A stretch of DNA of 64,000 nt, from contig NZ_JAJALK010000005.1 in assembly GCF_020523825.1 (NCBI RefSeq), positions 310,001 through 374,000 of the forward strand, given 5' to 3'. The notes beneath the pieces were generated by a model. The model had not been told where the DNA came from. It worked only from the letters and a program-made list of their open reading frames with translations, and searched no databases. A program made the translations under genes and the position numbers. Source of the DNA: Methylobacterium brachiatum (GTDB lineage: Bacteria > Pseudomonadota > Alphaproteobacteria > Rhizobiales > Beijerinckiaceae). Below, piece after piece: positions 17,701 to 27,931 of the stretch; positions within the stretch are counted from its first letter, which is position 1, and every line of letters begins with the position of its first letter.

Positions 17701-18438
17701 TCAGCGGCTGCCGCGCTGGCGCAGGACCGCCGGCACGGTGCGCAGCATGATCGCGAGATCCCGGCGCAGGCTCCAGCGGCCGGCATAGTCCAGGTCCAGC
17801 GCCACGCGCTCGGCATAGGTCGTGTCCGAGCGCCCCGAGACCTGCCACAGGCCGGTCAGCCCCGGCGGGACCGAGAAGCAGGTCGCGAACGCCGTTCCGT
17901 AACGGGCGACCTCAGCCTGCACGATCGGGCGCGGCCCGACCAGGCTCATCTCACCGCGCAGGACGTTCCAGAGCTGGGGCAGCTCGTCGAGCGAGCTCTT
18001 GCGCAGGACCTGGCCGAGGGCCGTCACCCGGGGATCCCGGGTCAGCTTGTGCGTCGCCGCCCACTCGGCCCTTGCGTCCGGATGCGCCGCGAGATGCGCG
18101 GCCAGGACCGCGTCGCCGTCCGGAACCATCGACCGGAACTTCAGGCAGCCGAACGGACGCCCGTGCCGGCCGAGCCGGACGTGCCGGAAGATCGGCGCGT
18201 GGCCGTCGCTCGCCCAGATCAGCAGGGCGATGAACAGCAGCAGCGGCAGCAGCAGACACAGGGCTGTCAGCGCGACCGCGGTATCGAGCCCCCGCTTCGT
18301 CGCCCAGCCGAGCCGCGGCCCGATTCGCGCCGGGGAGGTGGCCGGCAATGTCTTGACCAACGCTTCGTTGATCGTCTCGACCATATGGTGCGGCGACGAT
18401 GGGGGGATGGAGGTGGGGGTCCCAACCGGACGCAGCAT
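17701..18438 (-). CDS. exoY: Undecaprenyl-phosphate sugar-1-phosphate transferase (ExoY-like)
   Basis: The 245-residue initiating transferase places the first sugar phosphate on undecaprenyl phosphate. It has one N-terminal membrane helix (ALTALCLLLPLLLFIALLIW). The cytoplasmic catalytic domain carries KFRSMVPDGD, LRKSSLDELPQLWNVLRGE, MSLVGPRPIV and PPGLTGLWQVSGRSD. It is the short, single-helix form, like ExoY rather than WbaP. GAGGAG lies nine bases before the ATG at 18438; an internal ATG at 18384 has no such site. It should start the repeat unit built by the transferases around it. Confidence 0.94.
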   Translation of the reverse strand: MLRPVGTPTSIPPSSPHHMVETINEALVKTLPATSPARIGPRLGWATKRGLDTAVALTALCLLLPLLLFIALLIWASDGHAPIFRHVRLGRHGRPFGCLKFRSMVPDGDAVLAAHLAAHPDARAEWAATHKLTRDPRVTALGQVLRKSSLDELPQLWNVLRGEMSLVGPRPIVQAEVARYGTAFATCFSVPPGLTGLWQVSGRSDTTYAERVALDLDYAGRWSLRRDLAIMLRTVPAVLRQRGSR

Positions 18439-18640
18439 GGCGGCGGCTCCTCACTCGGTGCGAAAGGTGGATGAGGCAGTGCTAGACAGGATCGACGCCC
18501 GGGTGCCCGTGCAGCCGGACAGGATACCGTCGGGACGGGGGAAATATTTGGCGCGCGAATGTCGTGATACGTTGGCACAGTTGCAAACATGCGGGATAAA
18601 GCGCCGCCGAGACCGCCGAATCACCAGTGGGGATAAGTAA

Positions 18641-18793
18641 TTGCTGGTCCTACTGGTCTTCGCCGCTCTGATCGGGGGCGCGATCGGCTTCGCGGTGGGC
18701 CTGCTCCAGGGCTGGCTCGTCGCCGCGCTGGCGGCCCAGGCCGGGGCCGCGATCGCCGTGGGCCTGGTCGTCCTGCTTGGAATGCGCCGGTGA
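18641..18793 (+). CDS. 50-residue membrane protein
   Basis: From TTG at 18641 the frame reads MLVLLVFAALIGGAIGFAVG, then LLQGWLVAALAAQAGAAIAV, and ends GLVVLLGMRR. Two glycine-rich membrane helices are predicted, joined by a short QGW turn. GGGGATAAG lies just upstream. The very regular hydrophobic pattern and codon use favour a real gene, but no family is recognised. Confidence 0.5.
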   Translation: MLVLLVFAALIGGAIGFAVGLLQGWLVAALAAQAGAAIAVGLVVLLGMRR

Positions 18794-19122
18794 GTGCCGC
18801 GGGCGGGCCGGGCCCGGCATCCGAGGATCGGGCAGCGACGCTCCGCGGCGGCCTGCGGCCGGGAGCGCCGCAAGATATCGCGTCTTCTGCCGACCGGCGT
18901 ATGTGAGCGATGACCGATCACATCAGTGTTCCACCCGGAATCGGACGGGTCATCGCGATCATACCCCAGTTCGATATTGTTAAACAACCCTAAACACGAC
19001 GGCCCCAACACCGAATACAGCAATGCGGCAGATGTTCGGGCCGCCGCGCCTACGCCGATCGAGGTAGGCCGCCCGCGCGCCCGACCGGCCTACACAGCGG
19101 GACCGCATCGCACGAGGCGTGC
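18794..19122. other. Intergenic region with an inverted repeat
   Basis: No gene is apparent. Arms GCGATGACC (18907-18915) and GGTCATCGC (18948-18956) can pair across a 32-base loop. An AT-richer patch (GATATTGTTAAACAACCC) follows at about 18974-18991 and may hold the promoter of the acyltransferase gene. Confidence 0.35.
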
Positions 19123-20304
19123 ATGGTCCCGTTCGAGCAGCGTCGCGACAGGTGGTCACCGGCTTTCGGGAGACGACGAGGGGGTGTGCAAGATCGCCCG
19201 CATCGCCCCGGATCCGGCGCCCCGGCCGATGCGGGAGAGCCCCGCATCCTCGGGTTCGACGGCCTGCGGGCTTTGGCCTTCCTGATGGTCTTCGTCAGCC
19301 ACAAGGCGCCGAGCCCGCGGACCGAGGCGCTGGGCAGCGCCGGGGTCTGGCTGTTCTTCGTGCTGAGCGGCTTCCTGATCGTCCGCATCCTCGCGGCGGC
19401 GCGCGCGCGCATCGAGGCCGGCACGGCGACGCCGCTCGACAGCCTGCGGGTGTTCTACCGGAACCGCTTCGCCCGCATCGTGCCGGTCTATTACGCGTTC
19501 CTGTTCGTGCTCTACGCGACCCCGTTGGGCGGCCCGCTGGATCTCGGCGATGCGGGGTTCAAGCGCGCAACCTGGCTGTATCTGACGAATCTCTACATCG
19601 AGCGGCATGGCTGGGGGACGGAGCTCGGGCACCTCTGGAGCCTGGCGGTCGAGCAGCAATTCTACCTGCTGTTCGCCCCCGTCGCCCTGTTCCTGCCGCG
19701 GCGCCATCTCGGGGCGCTGTGCGGCGCGCTGATCGGCGCCAGCGTGCTGATGCATGTCGTCCTGTGGTCGGCCGGGGCCTGGCTCGTGAGCTTCGACGTC
19801 GACACCCTGGCCAATCTCGGGCTGATCGCGCTCGGGGGGCTGGCCGGCCTGCGGAGGAGCCCCCTGCCGGGCTGGCTCCGGCGCGACGCCGCGCTGATCG
19901 CCGTGCTGGTCCCGTTCCTGGCCCTGCCGCTCCTGGCCGGGGAGACCGGGCTTTGGCTCGTCGTCGGGCGTCTGAGCGGGGGGCTCGCGGCGCTGCTGCT
20001 GCTGCAGATCGTCCAGTGCCCGGAGAGCCGTACCGTCGCCATCCTCGACAGCCCCTGGCTGCGCCGCATCGGCGTGATCAGCTACGCCGCCTACCTGTTC
20101 CACGTGCCCCTGCATGCGGAACCGGTGCTGGCGGCGCTCGGGCTGCCCTTCGCCGGGCCGCGCGCGGTCACCCTGGCGCTCGACCTGGCGCTGACCCTGC
20201 TCCTGGCGGAAGCCTCGTGGCGGCTCCTCGAATCCCCCGCCCGCCGGCTCCTGCGGGCACCGCGGCGGGCGGCGCGGGAGCCGGCGCTGGTCACGACGCT
20301 GTAG
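19123..20304 (+). CDS. Acyltransferase-3 family membrane protein (O-acyltransferase)
   Basis: The protein of up to 393 residues has about ten membrane segments. Family motifs are GFDGLRALAFLMVFVSHK with the catalytic-type histidine, RIVPVYYAFL and LGHLWSLAVEQQFYLLF. Such proteins transfer acetyl or succinyl groups to sugars of surface polysaccharides. The ATG at 19123 leaves about 42 residues before the first motif. GTG at 19186 would give a more usual N-terminus, so the start is uncertain. It is convergent with a second, divergent family member at 20308. Confidence 0.88.
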   Translation: MVPFEQRRDRWSPAFGRRRGGVQDRPHRPGSGAPADAGEPRILGFDGLRALAFLMVFVSHKAPSPRTEALGSAGVWLFFVLSGFLIVRILAAARARIEAGTATPLDSLRVFYRNRFARIVPVYYAFLFVLYATPLGGPLDLGDAGFKRATWLYLTNLYIERHGWGTELGHLWSLAVEQQFYLLFAPVALFLPRRHLGALCGALIGASVLMHVVLWSAGAWLVSFDVDTLANLGLIALGGLAGLRRSPLPGWLRRDAALIAVLVPFLALPLLAGETGLWLVVGRLSGGLAALLLLQIVQCPESRTVAILDSPWLRRIGVISYAAYLFHVPLHAEPVLAALGLPFAGPRAVTLALDLALTLLLAEASWRLLESPARRLLRAPRRAAREPALVTTL

Positions 20305-20307
20305 CCG

Positions 20308-21564
20308 TCAGGGATTCACGATGTCTTCGACCTTTTGCGGGTGCCGAGCAGAGCCCTGCGGCCGGGCGAAGCCCGGATCCATCGCGACTACGCCCCGATA
20401 GCCCGCCAAAGGGCGCGCTCTTTGGAAACCCAGTCTTTTCCCTGAGATGACGGAATTTAGGGCTGCGACGGTCCGGCCGAGCCGCTTGCGCGCACCCAGG
20501 ATCGGGCGTTCGAGCCCGTGCCACGAGGCAGCGGCGGCGAGGAGCGTCGGGCCGAGGGCCAGCAGGACCAGGACGGTCACCGATTCGATGTGCGGGGCCA
20601 GGGAATACACCGCGTTGAGGATCGGGCAGTGATACAGATACAGGCCGTATGAGTAATCGACCTTGTAGGGCCCGATCCGTCCGCCGAAATCCGTGACGCC
20701 GATCGCGACGGCGATATAGGCCAGGCAGAGCCCCGACAGGGCGGTCTCGACGAGCGGCCACCGCTCCGGGCCGAGCCCGTGGACGAGGGCGATCCCCGCC
20801 AGCGCCGCCGCGAACAGCCGCCCGTCCAGGGGCACGGCATCGCGCCAGACATAGAGCAGGGCTCCGCCCAGGAAGGCGGTGAACAGGATCGCGCCCCGGC
20901 CGAGGAAGACGAGGCGGAACAGCCCGTTCTGCGCGAACAGGGGCAGCAGCCCGAGCCCCTCCAGCAGGGCGGGCGTGACCGCGACGGCGACGGCCAGCGC
21001 CAGGAGCAGCCGGGGCCGCCGCAGGAGCCCGAGGATGATCAGGCCCGCCATGAGGCCGTAGCAGGCGATCTCGTAGGCGAGGGTCCAGAGGGCGGCGTTG
21101 ACGATGCCGGGCTGCCCGTTCTGGGTGAAGACCCCGGGGAGCTGCGCGCGGAACAGGCCGATGCTGTTGGCGCCGTACTGCCACACCGCCGACTGCGCGA
21201 AATAGGCCGCCGGGCCGTAGCTGGAGAACAGCGGCCCGATGATGAGGGCGGTGACCAGGGTGACGGCGGTCAGCGCGGGCAGGATCCGCAAGGCCCGGTT
21301 GACCAGGAACGGCCCGACCGGGAGCCGGGACGCGCTTCCGGCCACCAGGAAGCCGCTGACGCCGAAGAACAGCGGCACGAGGCTGCCGGTGAGGGGCGTG
21401 AGCGTATCGGTCCAGAGCCGGCTGCCCAGTGTAGCGCCGGCGTGGAACACCATGACCAGCAGCGCGAGCACGAGGCGCAGCGTGTCGAAGCCGCCGCCAT
21501 AGCCGCCGCCGGCCGCGAGCGCGCCGCCGATCGTCCGCCCGCGACGGGCCACCTGGTGACGCAT
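20308..21564 (-). CDS. Acyltransferase-3 family membrane protein, second copy
   Basis: The 418-residue protein has the family layout: FDTLRLVLALLVMVFHAGAT with the histidine, VPLFFGVSGFLVAGSA, and WTLAYEIACYGLMAG. It then has YSYGLYLYHCPILN near the end. It probably acylates a sugar of the local polysaccharide. The ATG at 21564 has GAGG nine bases upstream; ATG at 21618 is an alternative. The final 45 residues (from NSVISGKRLGFQRARPLAGY) are unlike the family and are encoded by repeat-like DNA, so the original stop may have been lost. Confidence 0.86.
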   Translation of the reverse strand: MRHQVARRGRTIGGALAAGGGYGGGFDTLRLVLALLVMVFHAGATLGSRLWTDTLTPLTGSLVPLFFGVSGFLVAGSASRLPVGPFLVNRALRILPALTAVTLVTALIIGPLFSSYGPAAYFAQSAVWQYGANSIGLFRAQLPGVFTQNGQPGIVNAALWTLAYEIACYGLMAGLIILGLLRRPRLLLALAVAVAVTPALLEGLGLLPLFAQNGLFRLVFLGRGAILFTAFLGGALLYVWRDAVPLDGRLFAAALAGIALVHGLGPERWPLVETALSGLCLAYIAVAIGVTDFGGRIGPYKVDYSYGLYLYHCPILNAVYSLAPHIESVTVLVLLALGPTLLAAAASWHGLERPILGARKRLGRTVAALNSVISGKRLGFQRARPLAGYRGVVAMDPGFARPQGSARHPQKVEDIVNP

Positions 21565-22317
21565 GATCGGGCCTCGCACGGACACGCACCGGAACGGGGC
21601 GCCTGCGAGCCATGCCACCGCTTCGCCCGCGGCGAGAGACGATTGCGGCCGCGCAAAAGGAGGGATGCCGCAGCCGATCCTGCGCCCCGGGGGTCGGCGC
21701 TATCCCCCTTGGCGGGAGCGGACCTCCTCCGAACGGCGTAGCGGGCCGAAGGATCGGCCGCGCCCGGGCTCCGATCGGGGCAACCACCGATAGCGCGACA
21801 CGCCGGGCCGCGCGCCTGAATAGAAAATACACTGCGGACGTGTTCGCATGACGTGTGGCGACGCCCAGCAACACCCAAGATCCTGCGGACACAGCAACAG
21901 AAAAATCAAAGTCTCATCTCAAGAGACATCTTTTCCTTGACTTGCCGAAGCTTCTCGGCCTCCATAGGCGACAGCGAGGCACGGAGCCGCAAGCCGACCC
22001 GTCCTGGATCATGATGGTCCTGAACGCGACTGTGACGCGGGATCCCCCTCCCCGACGGCATCACGACGTGTCGCGCCCCGTCGCATCTGCGATGCCGGCA
22101 GCGCCGCGCTGGACCGTCGGCGGGATCGTGAGATCCGTCGATCTCGGACCTCGTCGGTCGAGATCGCAAGATCGCGCGGACTTCGAGACTTGCACGTCCC
22201 CAGCTGCGCTGCGCGCGGCGATGGACCTGGGAAGTCTTCCAACGGCCGCCGGCATGTCTTTCACGACGCGATAGGCGCGGTTGGCGTGCCGAAGCAAAAT
22301 GATTCGGAGGCGGAGCG
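21565..22317. other. Intergenic region with no convincing gene
   Basis: This 753-base gap carries open frames on both strands, the longest on the plus strand at 21855-22274, but none shows a family motif, good ribosome site or steady codon pattern. The final bases hold GGAGGCGGAGCG, the ribosome site of the next gene. Confidence 0.4.
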
Positions 22318-23019
22318 ATGAACCCCGTAGGGTCTGTGACGTCCAATCCATCCACCGCGCTGACGCTGATGCAGGTCGACACGTCCCTGAGGCCCCGTTC
22401 CGGGCAGGAGGATGCGGAGACCGATCCGGCCACGCTGGCAGCCACGACAGCCCTTCAGGTGCTCGATCCGCGCTCCGCTCTGACCCTGTCGACTCAGGCC
22501 AGCGATGCGATCCTGTCGGTGCTGCACAAGATTCCGCATCATAAGAGCGTCGGTGGGCCCGCAGGGATCGATGAGAGCCCGATGCTGTCGGACGAAGTTT
22601 TCGCACAGACGCTGCAGAACACGCCCACCGCCGACGTCGAGAAGATGTTGGGCTTGGGAGCGTCCCGCTGGGTCTGGCGTCCGGAAGCTCATTTCATGGG
22701 CGAGGCTTTTGCCAAGGCTTTGGCAGCGGCCCTTCCGAACGATTACGACAAGATGGATTCCATGAGGCGAGCCATTTTCGATGACCGGTCGGCGCAAATC
22801 ACGCTCGCCTCCGACGTTCCGGAGGCCAAGCTCGTCGCCGGATACTACGATATGTACGACAGCAAAAACAAATTTATTGGCACAATGAGAAAAACGTCTT
22901 GCGATCAAAACTATTTGGACAAGTACAGGACAGACAACCCCGGGATGCTGATCGCCCCGGTCTATTTCGGCAACGACGCCGTCCTCGTCATGTGGCCGAG
23001 CTCGTCCAGTCGCACCTGA
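22318..23019 (+). CDS. Hypothetical protein, 233 residues, unrecognised
   Basis: The start ATG follows an excellent GGAGGCGGAGCG site. The N-terminal 60 residues are Ser/Thr/Pro-rich and probably disordered. The rest looks globular, with HFMGEAFAKALAAALPNDYD, KLVAGYYDMYDSKNKFIGTM and a C-terminal MLIAPVYFGNDAVLVMWPSS. There is no signal peptide or membrane helix. The second half (about 22740-22920) is AT-richer than the surroundings, with codons such as AAA and TTT, which may mark transfer. No function can be proposed. Confidence 0.7.
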   Translation: MNPVGSVTSNPSTALTLMQVDTSLRPRSGQEDAETDPATLAATTALQVLDPRSALTLSTQASDAILSVLHKIPHHKSVGGPAGIDESPMLSDEVFAQTLQNTPTADVEKMLGLGASRWVWRPEAHFMGEAFAKALAAALPNDYDKMDSMRRAIFDDRSAQITLASDVPEAKLVAGYYDMYDSKNKFIGTMRKTSCDQNYLDKYRTDNPGMLIAPVYFGNDAVLVMWPSSSSRT

Positions 23020-23051
23020 CCTCCTGGTGAAGCTGCGGCGATGACCATCAC

Positions 23052-23273
23052 CTAACGCCTGATCGGCAACCGCGCCACCACGGCGCCGGTCGAGTCCCGC
23101 ACCACGAGCGTCCAGGCGGTGCCGGGATCGTCGGCGCAGACCGCGTCGGCCATCTCCCGGATGACGCTGCGCGCCTCGGCCAGCGCCTCGGCCAGGTCGG
23201 CGGCCTCCACGCCGTCGCGGTCGCGGATCGTCTCCCGGCCGCTCTCGACATCGAAATAGAACCGGATGGGCAC
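23052..23273 (-). CDS. Small DUF6894-type protein, second copy
   Basis: The 73-residue protein starts at GTG 23273 and reads MPIRFYFDVESGRETIRDRD, then GVEAADLAEALAEARSVI and ends ARLPIRR. Length, the GVEAADLAEAL block and the LP-R-R end match the protein at 11592. Longer in-frame starts exist (ATG at 23348) but would add unrelated residues. Function is unknown. Confidence 0.75.
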   Translation of the reverse strand: MPIRFYFDVESGRETIRDRDGVEAADLAEALAEARSVIREMADAVCADDPGTAWTLVVRDSTGAVVARLPIRR

Positions 23274-23660
23274 CGAGATCCCCCGTGATTGATGCCCTCG
23301 GAGGGCCGTCCGTTCCTGGCTGCGCGGCCCGGCTGCGCCCGACTGCAATCATCTGGAGACATAAAGTTTAACAAATATCAAAGCTGATTTCTCTGCACGC
23401 GTGGCAATAATGTCTGATTTTTGCTGGAATAGCACAATATAGGTATCGATCATTGCCCATTTGAACGGGGCAGCGCGGTGAAAGGCGGTAATGTACAGGT
23501 CCGGGTGACGGCGCGAGACCCGGGGCCGGCCATCCTCCGCAGTGAGAGGGCACGGCCGCCGCCCTACGCCCTTTGAGCGTCGTGCGCCGGGCCCGCTCCG
23601 CGGCATGCTCGGCCCGAACCGCCCGGGACGGGCTTTCCGGGGGCCGCGGGCAGGACAGCG
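23274..23660. other. Intergenic region, divergent promoters
   Basis: This gap separates the minus-strand DUF6894-type gene and the plus-strand glycosyltransferase. An AT-rich patch at about 23358-23460 (TTTAACAAATATCAAAGC) is the only candidate promoter area. No gene is visible. Confidence 0.35.
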
Positions 23661-24692
23661 ATGGCGAATCAGATCGTGGCCGATGCGCGGATGGCCCCCG
23701 TGGACGTCTCGTTCCTCATGGCCGCCCACAACGCCGCCCCCTGGATCGAGGCGGCGATCCGCGCGGCCCTCGACCAGACCGGCGTCACGATCGAGATCCT
23801 GGTGGTGGACGACGGCTCGGTGGACGGGACCGCCTCCGTGCTGGCGCGGCTGGCGGCGGACGAGCCGCGCATCCGTCGGATCCCCCTCGACGGGGTGCGG
23901 GCCGGCGCGCCGCTCGGGCCGTCCGCCGCCCGGAACGCCGCCCTCGGGGCCGCCCGGGGCCGCTGGCTGGCGATCCTCGACGCGGACGACCTGATCGTCC
24001 CGGATCGGACCCGGACCCTGCTGGATCTGGCCGCCGCCACCGATGCCGCCGTGATCGCCGACAACCCGATCCCGTTCGCCGGCGGCTTCGACCCGGGCGG
24101 CGCCGGCATGCTGGAGCGCGGCCGGGAGCCCTACCTGTTCACGGTCGCGCTCGCGCAATACCTGTCCTGCAACCGGATGCTCACCCCCGGGGTGAAGCTC
24201 GGCTATCTCAAGCCGATGCTGCGGGCCGACCTCGTGCGCCGGCACGGCCTGCGCTACGCGGATGAGGTCCGGATCGGCGAGGATTTCCTGTTCTGCCTGG
24301 CCGCCCTCGCGGCGGACGCCCGCTTCGTCGTCAGTTCCTATGCCGGCTACGGCTATCGGCGGGGGCCGGCCTCGCTGTCCCATCGGCTGCGGCTCGCCGA
24401 CATCCAGCGCCTCGACGCCGCCTTCGCGGCCTGGGCCGTGCAGGGCGCGCGCTCCGCCGAGATCCGGCAGGCCGCCCACGCCTATCGCGACAGCCTGGCC
24501 ACCGCGCAGATCATCGCCCGGGTGATCGAGGCCGCCCAAGGCGGCCGGTGGCTCCGCGGCGCCGGGCTGGCGCTCGCCCGCCCCCGGGCTTGGCGGTTCC
24601 TCACCGGCTCGCTGATGGCGGCGGCCGGCAAGCGCCTCGGCAGACGCCTGCGTCCGACGTTGGCGGGCGCGCTTCCGGTCGGACAAGGGTGA
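23661..24692 (+). CDS. Family 2 glycosyltransferase (ExoO-like), paralogue
   Basis: This 343-residue GT-A enzyme carries VDVSFLMAAHNAAPWIEAAI, EILVVDDGSVDGT and WLAILDADDLIV. It also has LGYLKPMLRADLVRRHGLRY and IGEDFLFCLAAL, closely matching the minus-strand transferase at 15359. The ATG at 23661 follows GGACAGCG. It overlaps the next transferase gene in a GTGA junction if that gene starts at GTG 24689. Both probably add successive sugars to the same repeat unit. Confidence 0.9.
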   Translation: MANQIVADARMAPVDVSFLMAAHNAAPWIEAAIRAALDQTGVTIEILVVDDGSVDGTASVLARLAADEPRIRRIPLDGVRAGAPLGPSAARNAALGAARGRWLAILDADDLIVPDRTRTLLDLAAATDAAVIADNPIPFAGGFDPGGAGMLERGREPYLFTVALAQYLSCNRMLTPGVKLGYLKPMLRADLVRRHGLRYADEVRIGEDFLFCLAALAADARFVVSSYAGYGYRRGPASLSHRLRLADIQRLDAAFAAWAVQGARSAEIRQAAHAYRDSLATAQIIARVIEAAQGGRWLRGAGLALARPRAWRFLTGSLMAAAGKRLGRRLRPTLAGALPVGQG

Positions 24693-24697
24693 GCCCC

Positions 24698-25630
24698 ATG
24701 CGCCTGTGCCTCTGCATTTGCACCTGCGAGCGCCCGGCGGGCCTCGCGCAGCTCCTCACGGCGATCGACCGGCAGCGGCTCGGCGGCCGCGCCGACGCCG
24801 CGCTGCGGATCCTCGTGGTCGATAACGGCCGCAGCGACGCCGCCATCCCGGTGGTGGAGGCCTACCGGGCCGAGGGCCGCTTCCCGATCACCTACGTGCG
24901 GGAGCCGGTCCGGGGCCTGGCGGCGGTGCGCAACCGCAGCCTCGATGCGGCGGCCACGCTCGGCGCCGACTGGATCGCCCTGATCGACGACGACGAGGTT
25001 CCGGATCCGGACTGGCTGCGCAGCCTGCTCGACACCGCCCGGCGGACCGGGGTCGCGGCCTGCGTCGGCCCGGTCGTGCCGCTGTTCGAGCGGGTCCCCC
25101 CGGCCTGGGCGGTGGCCGGCGGCTTCTTCGCCAAGACCCTGCCGGTCCGCGACGGGCTGGTGACGGATGGCTACACGGCCAACGCCCTCCTCGACCTGCG
25201 GGTGGTGCGGGCGCTCGGCCTGTCCTTCGACATGCGCTTCAACACGATGGGCGGCGAGGATACGTTCTTCTTCCGCGCCCTGCTGCTGGCCGGGCACCGG
25301 ATCGCCTGGGCGCCCGACGCGATCGTGTACGACAGCATCCCGGCGCACCGGATGCGGGTCCGCTGGCTGCTGGCGCGCTGGTACCGCAGCGGCAGCGTCG
25401 AGGCCTATCTCGGCCGCCTTCGGCCGGAGACGGTGAGCGGACGGCTCACCAACGCCGCCCGGGGCCTGGCCCGCCTCGGCGGCGGCCTGGCGCGCCTCGC
25501 GATCGCCGGGCTGTCGCTCCGGCCCGCCACCCTGATCGGCGGCTTCTACACCCTGTGCCGGGGCGCCGGGCTGCTCGCCGCGGTGCTCGGCCTGAGCTAC
25601 CGGGAATACCACCCGTCCCGGCATCGGTAG
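24698..25630 (+). CDS. Family 2 glycosyltransferase (ExoM-like)
   Basis: The 310-residue enzyme begins MRLCLCICTCERPAGLAQLL and has the donor motif LRILVVDNGRSDAA and the metal site WIALIDDDEVPDPDWL. It also has RFNTMGGEDTFFFRALLLAG near residue 190. These match ExoM, which adds a glucose in succinoglycan synthesis. The C-terminal 80 residues contain hydrophobic segments (ARLAIAGLSLRPATLIGGFY) that may anchor it to the membrane. AAGGGTGA precedes the ATG; a GTG nine bases upstream is also possible. Confidence 0.9.
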   Translation: MRLCLCICTCERPAGLAQLLTAIDRQRLGGRADAALRILVVDNGRSDAAIPVVEAYRAEGRFPITYVREPVRGLAAVRNRSLDAAATLGADWIALIDDDEVPDPDWLRSLLDTARRTGVAACVGPVVPLFERVPPAWAVAGGFFAKTLPVRDGLVTDGYTANALLDLRVVRALGLSFDMRFNTMGGEDTFFFRALLLAGHRIAWAPDAIVYDSIPAHRMRVRWLLARWYRSGSVEAYLGRLRPETVSGRLTNAARGLARLGGGLARLAIAGLSLRPATLIGGFYTLCRGAGLLAAVLGLSYREYHPSRHR

Positions 25631-25700
25631 GCGCGGGTCTCCGAAGAGCCCGGCCCTTGGCGGAGCCCCAAGGGCGCCGGCGCGCGCGCCTCCTCCGTCG

Positions 25701-26471
25701 TCAGTCGCCGCCCTCGTCGGGGATGTTCAGGAGGTTGCCGCAGGCCTTGCAGTGCACGGCGTCCGGCTCGTGGCGCATCAGCCCGCAGGCGTCGCAGGGA
25801 AACCGCACCTTGTAGGGGCGGAACACCACCTGGGCGAGGCGGAAGAACAGCGTCACGCCGCAGATCATCACGAAGACCGAGAGCAGGCGGCCCATCGGGC
25901 CCGGCAGGGTGATATCGCCGTAGCCCGTCGTCGTCAGCGATGTCACCGTGAAGTACAGGGCGTCGACCGGCGTCTGGATCGCCGGATTGCTGCCGTGCTG
26001 CGTGGCGTAGACGATGCCCGTCATCGTGAACACGAACACCACGAGGTTGGTGGCGGCCAGGATCGCGTCCTCGTTGCGACGAAACACGGCGCTGTCCTGG
26101 CGCAGCCGCTCGAGCAGGTGGTAGGTGCGCAGCAGGCGCAGCGTCCGCAGGATGCGCAGGAAGCCGACGCCCTCGACGATCACCGGCGCGAGGAACGAGG
26201 CGACGGCCACGACGTCCGCCCAGGTGCTCAGGTGCCGGAACTCCCGCAGCGGGGCCCGGCTGATGCCGAGGCGGGCGGCGAAATCGAGCAGGACGCAAAC
26301 GCCCAGCGCCACGTCGCAGGCGATGATCCAAGAGGTCAGCGGCAGGAACGAGGTGACGATCACGAACGCGACCGTCGCCACGTCGAAGACGAGCAGCCCG
26401 TAGCGGAAGCGATGGGCCCGCCGCGTGTCCCCTTCGTACAATTCGCGAAGCGTCGTGGCCGCTCTCGTCAT
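25701..26471 (-). CDS. Voltage-gated-type potassium channel with C-terminal zinc ribbon
   Basis: The 256-residue membrane protein has six predicted helices. An S4-like arginine helix (FLRILRTLRLLRTYHLLERL) precedes the pore, whose selectivity filter is TSLTTTGYGDITLPG. After the last helix comes a zinc ribbon of the form C-x2-C-x11-C-x2-C (FPCDACGLMRHEPDAVHCKACGN). This is an unusual end for a bacterial Kv-type channel and could sense metal or redox state. The ATG at 26471 gives MTRAATTLRELYEGDTRRAH. It is the last of three minus-strand genes with a 51-residue membrane protein and nhaA. Confidence 0.88.
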   Translation of the reverse strand: MTRAATTLRELYEGDTRRAHRFRYGLLVFDVATVAFVIVTSFLPLTSWIIACDVALGVCVLLDFAARLGISRAPLREFRHLSTWADVVAVASFLAPVIVEGVGFLRILRTLRLLRTYHLLERLRQDSAVFRRNEDAILAATNLVVFVFTMTGIVYATQHGSNPAIQTPVDALYFTVTSLTTTGYGDITLPGPMGRLLSVFVMICGVTLFFRLAQVVFRPYKVRFPCDACGLMRHEPDAVHCKACGNLLNIPDEGGD

Positions 26472-26518
26472 CGCTCGTCGGCTTGGGAGAAGGAAGGTCA
26501 GGCGTTCCGCATCGGCCC

Positions 26519-26674
26519 TTACCAGGCAACGAGACCTTCGGCATCGCCCATCAGCCAGGCCAGCAGCAGGAGGATCAGCATACCGAGGAGCAGCACGCCC
26601 GAGAGGGCCATCACGAGATCGGACAGGCGGCCCTCGATGGTGCCGGGACGACGCCTCGGGAATTGACGGCGCAT
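26519..26674 (-). CDS. 51-residue single-helix membrane protein
   Basis: The frame MRRQFPRRRPGTIEGRLSDL continues VMALSGVLLLGMLILLLLAW and ends LMGDAEGLVAW. The basic N-terminus and one membrane helix suggest an inner-membrane protein with its N-terminus inside. AGGTGA lies six bases before the ATG, which strongly supports translation. It lies between nhaA and the potassium channel on the same strand and may be an accessory subunit of either. No family is recognised. Confidence 0.65.
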   Translation of the reverse strand: MRRQFPRRRPGTIEGRLSDLVMALSGVLLLGMLILLLLAWLMGDAEGLVAW

Positions 26675-26752
26675 CGTGTTTCACCTGGTTCAGGGGACGG
26701 AGACGGATCGGGCCTTCGGCGGCCCGGTCACGCGGCGGCAGCCGGTCTCGGC

Positions 26753-27931
<1,179 letters not shown>

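Noticed and set aside
21855..22274. Plus-strand frame of 139 codons in an intergenic gap
   Set aside because: No ribosome site, no family motif and uneven composition; it also competes with equally long minus-strand frames.
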